Positions 60,105 through 64,000 of a stretch of 64,000 nt of DNA are shown one piece after another. Position 1 is the stretch's first letter. Each line of letters opens with the position of its first letter. This DNA is from Synaphobranchus kaupii. Its lineage: Eukaryota; Chordata; Actinopteri; Anguilliformes; Synaphobranchidae. The stretch spans positions 111,298,259 to 111,362,258 of the forward strand of contig CM056376.1 of the NCBI GenBank assembly GCA_029718625.1, written 5' to 3'. The position numbers were made by a program, and so were the translations under genes. The notes under the pieces are model-generated. The model had not been told where the DNA came from. It saw only the letters and a program-made list of their open reading frames with translations, and ran no database searches.

Positions 60105-60236
60105 ACATGTCGTCACCCACCATGAAGAAGCCAGAGAAGCCATTGTTTAGCCCCACCTCCCCGCAGGACTCCTCCTCCAGACTGAGCACTTTCCCCCAGC
60201 ACCACCATCCGGGGCTAACGGGCGTGGGGCACAGCG
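60105..60236 (+). CDS. nfib: nfib exon E ([10 protein letters not shown]...[10 protein letters not shown] exon)
   Basis: The 132-bp exon completes a split Asp codon and encodes [20 protein letters not shown], then [20 protein letters not shown] and GHS. This is nearly the NFI-B sequence [33 protein letters not shown]. The frame is open throughout and both ends are in phase 1. The acceptor ccccagcag is a tandem NAGNAG, so 60,102 is an alternative start that would add one Ala. The first donor, AGCG|gtacgt at 60,237, ends the exon where the family exon ends. The last 42 bp of exon plus donor are repeated five more times downstream, leaving in-frame donors at 60,279, 60,321 and 60,363, so longer versions of this exon are possible. 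See the separate repeat entry. Confidence 0.92.
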
Positions 60237-60630
60237 GTACGTACCACCATCCAGGGCTAACGGGGGTGGAACACAGTGGTACGTACCACCATCCAGGAAT
60301 AACGGGGGTGGGACACAGCGGTACGTACGGCCATCCAAGGCAAACGGGGGTGGGAAACAACGGTACATACCACCATCCGGGGCTAACGGAGGTGGGACAG
60401 TGCGCTAAGTACCACCATCCAGGGCTAACGGGGGGCGGTACATTAGTGGTAAGTACCACTACATGGGCAATTTGAGCCTCGGACGGAGCATTAAGTTTAA
60501 GCACGCAGGCTAATGGAGGTCAAGCATAGTGGTAAGTGCCATCATCCAAGGTTCATGTGGGTGTTACTATGGGAAGTACCACCATAGGGGACTCATGGAG
60601 GTGGGAAACAGTGGTAACTACTGTAATATG
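60200..60630 (+). repeat. 42-bp minisatellite made from the exon E end plus splice donor
   Basis: The module runs from the codons for HHPG through GVGHSG and the donor gtacgtac. It repeats with a strict 42-bp period: the CACCAT core (or its variant) starts at 60,203, 60,245, 60,287, 60,329, 60,371 and 60,413. Only the first copy is ancestral exon; the others lie in what should be intron. Donor dinucleotides occur at 60,237, 60,279, 60,321 and 60,363 (gtacgt three times, then gtacat). The fifth is mutated to ct (60,405), and a sixth (gtaagt, 60,449) is out of register by 2 bases. More decayed copies follow at about 60,505-60,630. Because 42 is divisible by 3, each intact downstream donor would add 14 residues without changing phase. 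Confidence 0.93.
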
Positions 60631-61018
60631 GGGTGTATGAGACTTGTGCTTATGGCATAGCCTGTGGTTGGATACTGTGTAAAAGATGGGGCCGTCAGGG
60701 AGACCATGGGAGAATGGGCGTGCTTATGTTAACACACACCCCCTCCTCAGCTTGCAAACATACAGTGGCTCACTTGCTGTTGGTCCAACAGCACTTGCAA
60801 AGTCAGCATTGCAGTGGCCCCCTAGTGGACTGTTGAGCGATATGTTAAAATAATGCAGAGTAGTTTGTGAACGGTCTATCGCTAGCGGGCCGCTGTAGTG
60901 CTAATTTGATATAGACGTTGGCAGACCGATGGGTGCTTGCTTGCTGGTGCTCTTGTCTCCATTTTGAGTCTGGTCATGATGTGTTAATTTGTGTTCCTCT
61001 CCACCTCCTCCCCCCCAG

Positions 61019-61207
61019 TTATTTCAGCAAGGAGCCCGCCCCCGCACTCTCCGCTGCAGTTTTCTGCCCCCTCCATCCTCCCTCCTGCCCCATCGACGTA
61101 TTTCTCCCACCCGACCATCCGCTACCCCGCCCCCCCACCTTAACCCCCCTGACGCCCTGAAGAACTACGTACCCCCGTATGATCCGTCCAGTCCACAGAG
61201 CAGCCAG
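61019..61207 (+). CDS. nfib: nfib exon F (SHPTIRYP / [12 protein letters not shown] exon), carries a +1 base
   Basis: The exon follows tccccccccag and encodes [20 protein letters not shown], then [17 protein letters not shown], matching the NFI-B C-terminal half (VISTR-PPP-SPL..., [16 protein letters not shown]). After TIRYP the observed frame runs into TAA within GCCCCCCCACCTTAA (stop at 61,141-61,143). In the +1 frame the sequence continues [20 protein letters not shown] then QSSQ, as in the family ([26 protein letters not shown]). The surplus is a net +1 in the C runs at about 61,125-61,137, where four extra bases are present relative to the expected Tyr-Pro-Pro-His coding. The donor is CCAG|gtgagc. 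It is the last nfib exon visible; the later C-terminal exons are expected beyond the window. Confidence 0.92.
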
Positions 61208-61321
61208 GTGAGCGCCGCAAACACCATTCCCCAGGGGAAACGAGGGTCTCGCTCCTTTGGTTCCCCATCACCCTTCAGCACACTTCCATGGTCTGAATCA
61301 GATTAAAAAGAGAGAAAAAGA

Positions 61322-61324
<3 letters not shown>

Positions 61325-61362
<38 letters not shown>

Positions 61363-61380
61363 TATATTTGTATATATGTA
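61325..61380. repeat. (AT)n(CA)n microsatellite
   Basis: About 30 bp of AT followed by acacacac and further AT, 118 bases after exon F. Confidence 0.95.
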
Positions 61381-62384
61381 ATATATGTGTTCAATAACAT
61401 CATTTGATAGATTGCCCAGGATTTCTGTAAAAAAATAGTGTGTGAATGACAAAGGCAGTTGTATATGCTTAATAGTAAACATGAAGGTGACACCTCACTA
61501 AAACTCATCAGGCATATTTTATGCATGATTAATCAACAAATAATCTGCTGCTTCAAGGCAGGGGTGGGCAACAATGCACTAAAATGGATGTGATTACAAA
61601 ATATTAGCTATAGGCCCATACTAGCTATAGGCTACTATAATAATCTAATTTCTATTGTGATGTTTTGCATTTCATCTCAAAGTGTTTAACATAGGAAATA
61701 TATATGGAATGCATAAATTGATACGAAATGGATGCAACGTTAAAATACAAAAGCTGTCTTAGTCGCTCTGGATAAAGCCGTCTTTACACTGCTATGCCAG
61801 TGAAGAATGCTGGATTTGCACGGACATCGGACATCAATAACGGGACAGCTCCACCAACTAACCGGTATTTCTGCTCTGTGTAAAGATGGCTTTAGCGTTC
61901 GCTAATCACCTGTAATATAATGATGAAAATGTGGCGCTGTTGCCCCGGTACAGAAACCAGCCGTCATTCGGTGTTTACTGCCACTTTAGTAAATGAAGCC
62001 AGAAAAACTGGCTGTAAGAGAATCGCAGTAAACGCCATGGGCCTCCGGGACCGGAGCTGCGTAACCGCTGGATACAGAGAATATCTCTCGGTGTGAGGAG
62101 CCAGATTCCACCAAATTCATGACAGGACTTCACACTTTCAGCTGCCAAAATGAAGTGTACAAAGCGATGAGGTGCCTGGAGGGGATTTGTTACGTTTGGG
62201 GGGGGTTTCAGGTGCGAGTTGCATAACCTGTCTTTCTGAGGAAGGTGCCGAAGGCAAGTAGAATCAGTAAAAGGACGTGTCCTAGGTAACCGTTGTCCTT
62301 TTTTGTTATTTATTAGAACACGCAGAACCGTGTGAATGATGACACTGTGGCAGTTTAACAGCAGGTGGAGAACTCTGTCCTCAT

Positions 62385-62444
62385 CCAACCCCAATAATCC
62401 ATAACGGACCCGCAGCCCCATTATTGGGGTGCTAAATCTTCCTC

Positions 62445-62482
<38 letters not shown>

Positions 62483-62835
62483 CGGTATACAGTGTACGGA
62501 CTCATTGCTACAGGCTCATTGTTACTGGGACTTCTTGAATGCTGAAATTTAAAAAAAAAAGAGAAGAGGGATTAGCACACACTCGTTGACTGCGCAGACA
62601 CACTCCAACTGCGCAGAATCACTCTGACTGCACAGACACATTCCGGCTGTGTAGACACAATCTGGCTCTGCATACACCCCAGCTGCGCAAGATATATTGA
62701 ATCCATAACAGGCCCAGAGCCTCATTATTGGGGTGCTAAAACTTCCTCCTCTCTGTACGTGTGTCTGTGCGTGCGTGTACGTGTGTGTGCCGCGTGTGTG
62801 TGTACGTGTGTGTGCATGTGTGTGTGTGTGCCTGT
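62385..62835. repeat. Duplicated GT-rich block
   Basis: The phrase attattggggtgctaaatct followed by tcctcctct and GT repeats occurs at 62,419 and, as attattggggtgctaaaact, at 62,727. Between them (62,565-62,690) lies a short minisatellite with gactgcgcagacacactcca-type units, whose inverse is found at 49,661-49,735. Confidence 0.88.
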
Positions 62836-64000
62836 GGAAGGGGTGCTCGGTGACCTTCCACATGCCTCAGCAGTGACACGGGCAAACAGAGAGTTATAGA
62901 GAAGGAAAGAACGAGTGATATACAAAACGTGATAGAAAGAGAGGCTAATCTGCCCAGTGAATCCTGCATGTCTCTGGGAGGTGTCCTGTAAAAAAAACAT
63001 TAAAATAAAAAAAATATATTAATGTATTATTATAAAATGTACACAATTATTGCTACACATCCACTTGATCATTGAATAAACAGAAGTTATCTGAAGATTG
63101 ACATTACTGCCAATAAACACATCCACTACAAAATTTAATTATACACACCGCTAGAAAGTTAAATCAGTGTGCCGGCAGAAATTGTGGTGTTGTTTAGCTG
63201 GCTGGTTGATTTTGTTTGTGGCCCACTGCACTGCTTCTGGGTGGTTGAGATTTCTGCTTGATAGCTTGAGAAATAATAGCTAGCCAATGTAATGGTAACA
63301 TTGCCAATGTAGCTGCTGTGGGTTGGACTGGAGTAACCATAGACTATAGAAAGGGAGCAACACGTCCCTTTGAATATATTCTCAGTGTCTACAAATGGCC
63401 AATATGAACATAGTCATATTTAAAAACAGATTTAGGGATGCGGTCAAATCCCCTATGTTATACTACCTCAGTTAAAAATAAATTCAATATATCTGTGCCC
63501 AATTAAATGCTATCTAAGAAGACATGCATCTTGGTGCTTATGAGTAAAGTAGAATACATAAACAATAACTAGTATGCCTAATGCTGTCCTGGACATTATT
63601 TCTACATTGACTATAACAAATACTCGTGTTCCCAGGGCTTGTAGCTGTCAAACTGCAATTATTTCATGTTTTACAGCATCAACACCGTTTTAGATAATGA
63701 TACTTTCCATTAATTTTATCCGCTTTTTTACGTCTGAATTTCTGAAAAATATTACGAGTGGTTACTAAACGTAGACTACTGATTCTCGCAGAGTATGCTG
63801 CTTAAATTATCTACGAACCCCATGAAAATTGACCATTTCAAATGTGAAAGAGTAACTACATGGACAATGACACATAATGGTCCATCTATCCTCTGAAACA
63901 ACAATGATATTGGTCGGTAATCACGAAAGGAGAATGAACACTTGAACAGAGTCACAAAGAATGTTAGAGTGAGCTCGTGTGCACGCGAGGGGGAGTCAAA

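Larger units (their letters stand above)
61208..64000 (+). other. nfib: nfib intron after exon F (partial)
   Basis: Sequence beyond the exon F donor. It contains an (AT)n(CA)n tract at 61,325-61,380 and a duplicated GT-rich block (62,385-62,835). From 63,000 on the DNA is AT-rich and free of obvious repeats. The expected next NFI-B exon (a Ser/Gly/Gln-rich segment leading to the SWYLG C-terminus) is not seen, so this is read as incomplete intron. Confidence 0.65.

Noticed and set aside
61208..64000. Next nfib exon after exon F
   Set aside because: No stretch with an acceptor, donor and the expected Ser/Gly/Pro-rich NFI-B C-terminal peptide was found.

Overview
The window is vertebrate nuclear DNA, most likely from a ray-finned fish. 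The signs are: short coding exons with GT-AG splice sites in long introns, very abundant (CA)n, (CT)n and (GT)n microsatellites, tRNA-derived SINEs, a DANA-like SINE, Tc1-type transposons and many small inverted-repeat elements. There is no bacterial-style operon, CRISPR array or dense gene set. Runs of 13 to 23 C or G are unusually common. The genus cannot be told from the sequence. Single gene: six consecutive plus-strand exons between 49,758 and 61,207 encode the middle and C-terminal part of a nuclear factor I (CTF/NFI) transcription factor. The peptide best matches the NFI-B paralogue (nfib; a or b copy not resolvable). The exon for the N-terminal DNA-binding domain (CCAAT-box/TTGGC-binding) is not here, so it should lie upstream of base 1; the last exons should lie downstream of 64,000. 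Bases 1-49,757 are therefore best read as part of one long intron, and the rest as internal introns. The six exons encode the proline/serine-rich transactivation region, not the DNA-binding part. Layout: 1-13 kb is intron with microsatellites, a 47-bp minisatellite, SINEs and polypurine tracts. 13.3-15.8 kb holds a hairpin element, a fold-back element and a hAT-like element with a palindromic ATT/AAT tract. 16-19.3 kb holds a 214-bp CT tract, long CA/GT tracts and SINE/MITE copies. 25.0-26.7 kb is an almost intact Tc1/mariner transposon with a DD35E-spaced transposase and one premature TGA. 28.3-30.7 kb holds two minisatellites (47 bp x about 20; 33 bp x 6). 31.9-32.8 kb is a MITE-like repeat that carries an internally deleted Tc1 derivative. 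34-41.5 kb holds long GT tracts, a DANA-like SINE, an inverted copy of the 24.5-kb repeat and a G-rich 23-bp minisatellite. 46.9-48.1 kb is a 30-bp minisatellite broken by two insertions. 49.7-61.2 kb holds the exons; 61.2-64 kb is intron with duplicated GT-rich repeats. Most notable: (i) the 3' end of the exon at 60,105-60,236, together with its splice donor, has been amplified in 42-bp steps into the following intron, giving four in-frame, equally spaced potential 5' splice sites; (ii) the 69-bp exon at 51,910 is flanked by a 20-C run and a 19-G run, and the 54-bp exon at 49,758 by GT and CA tracts, so both small frame-neutral exons could be looped out in the pre-mRNA; (iii) three of the six exons carry a net +1 base relative to the family reading frame, all in C-containing contexts, which means either consensus sequence errors or a decaying gene copy.
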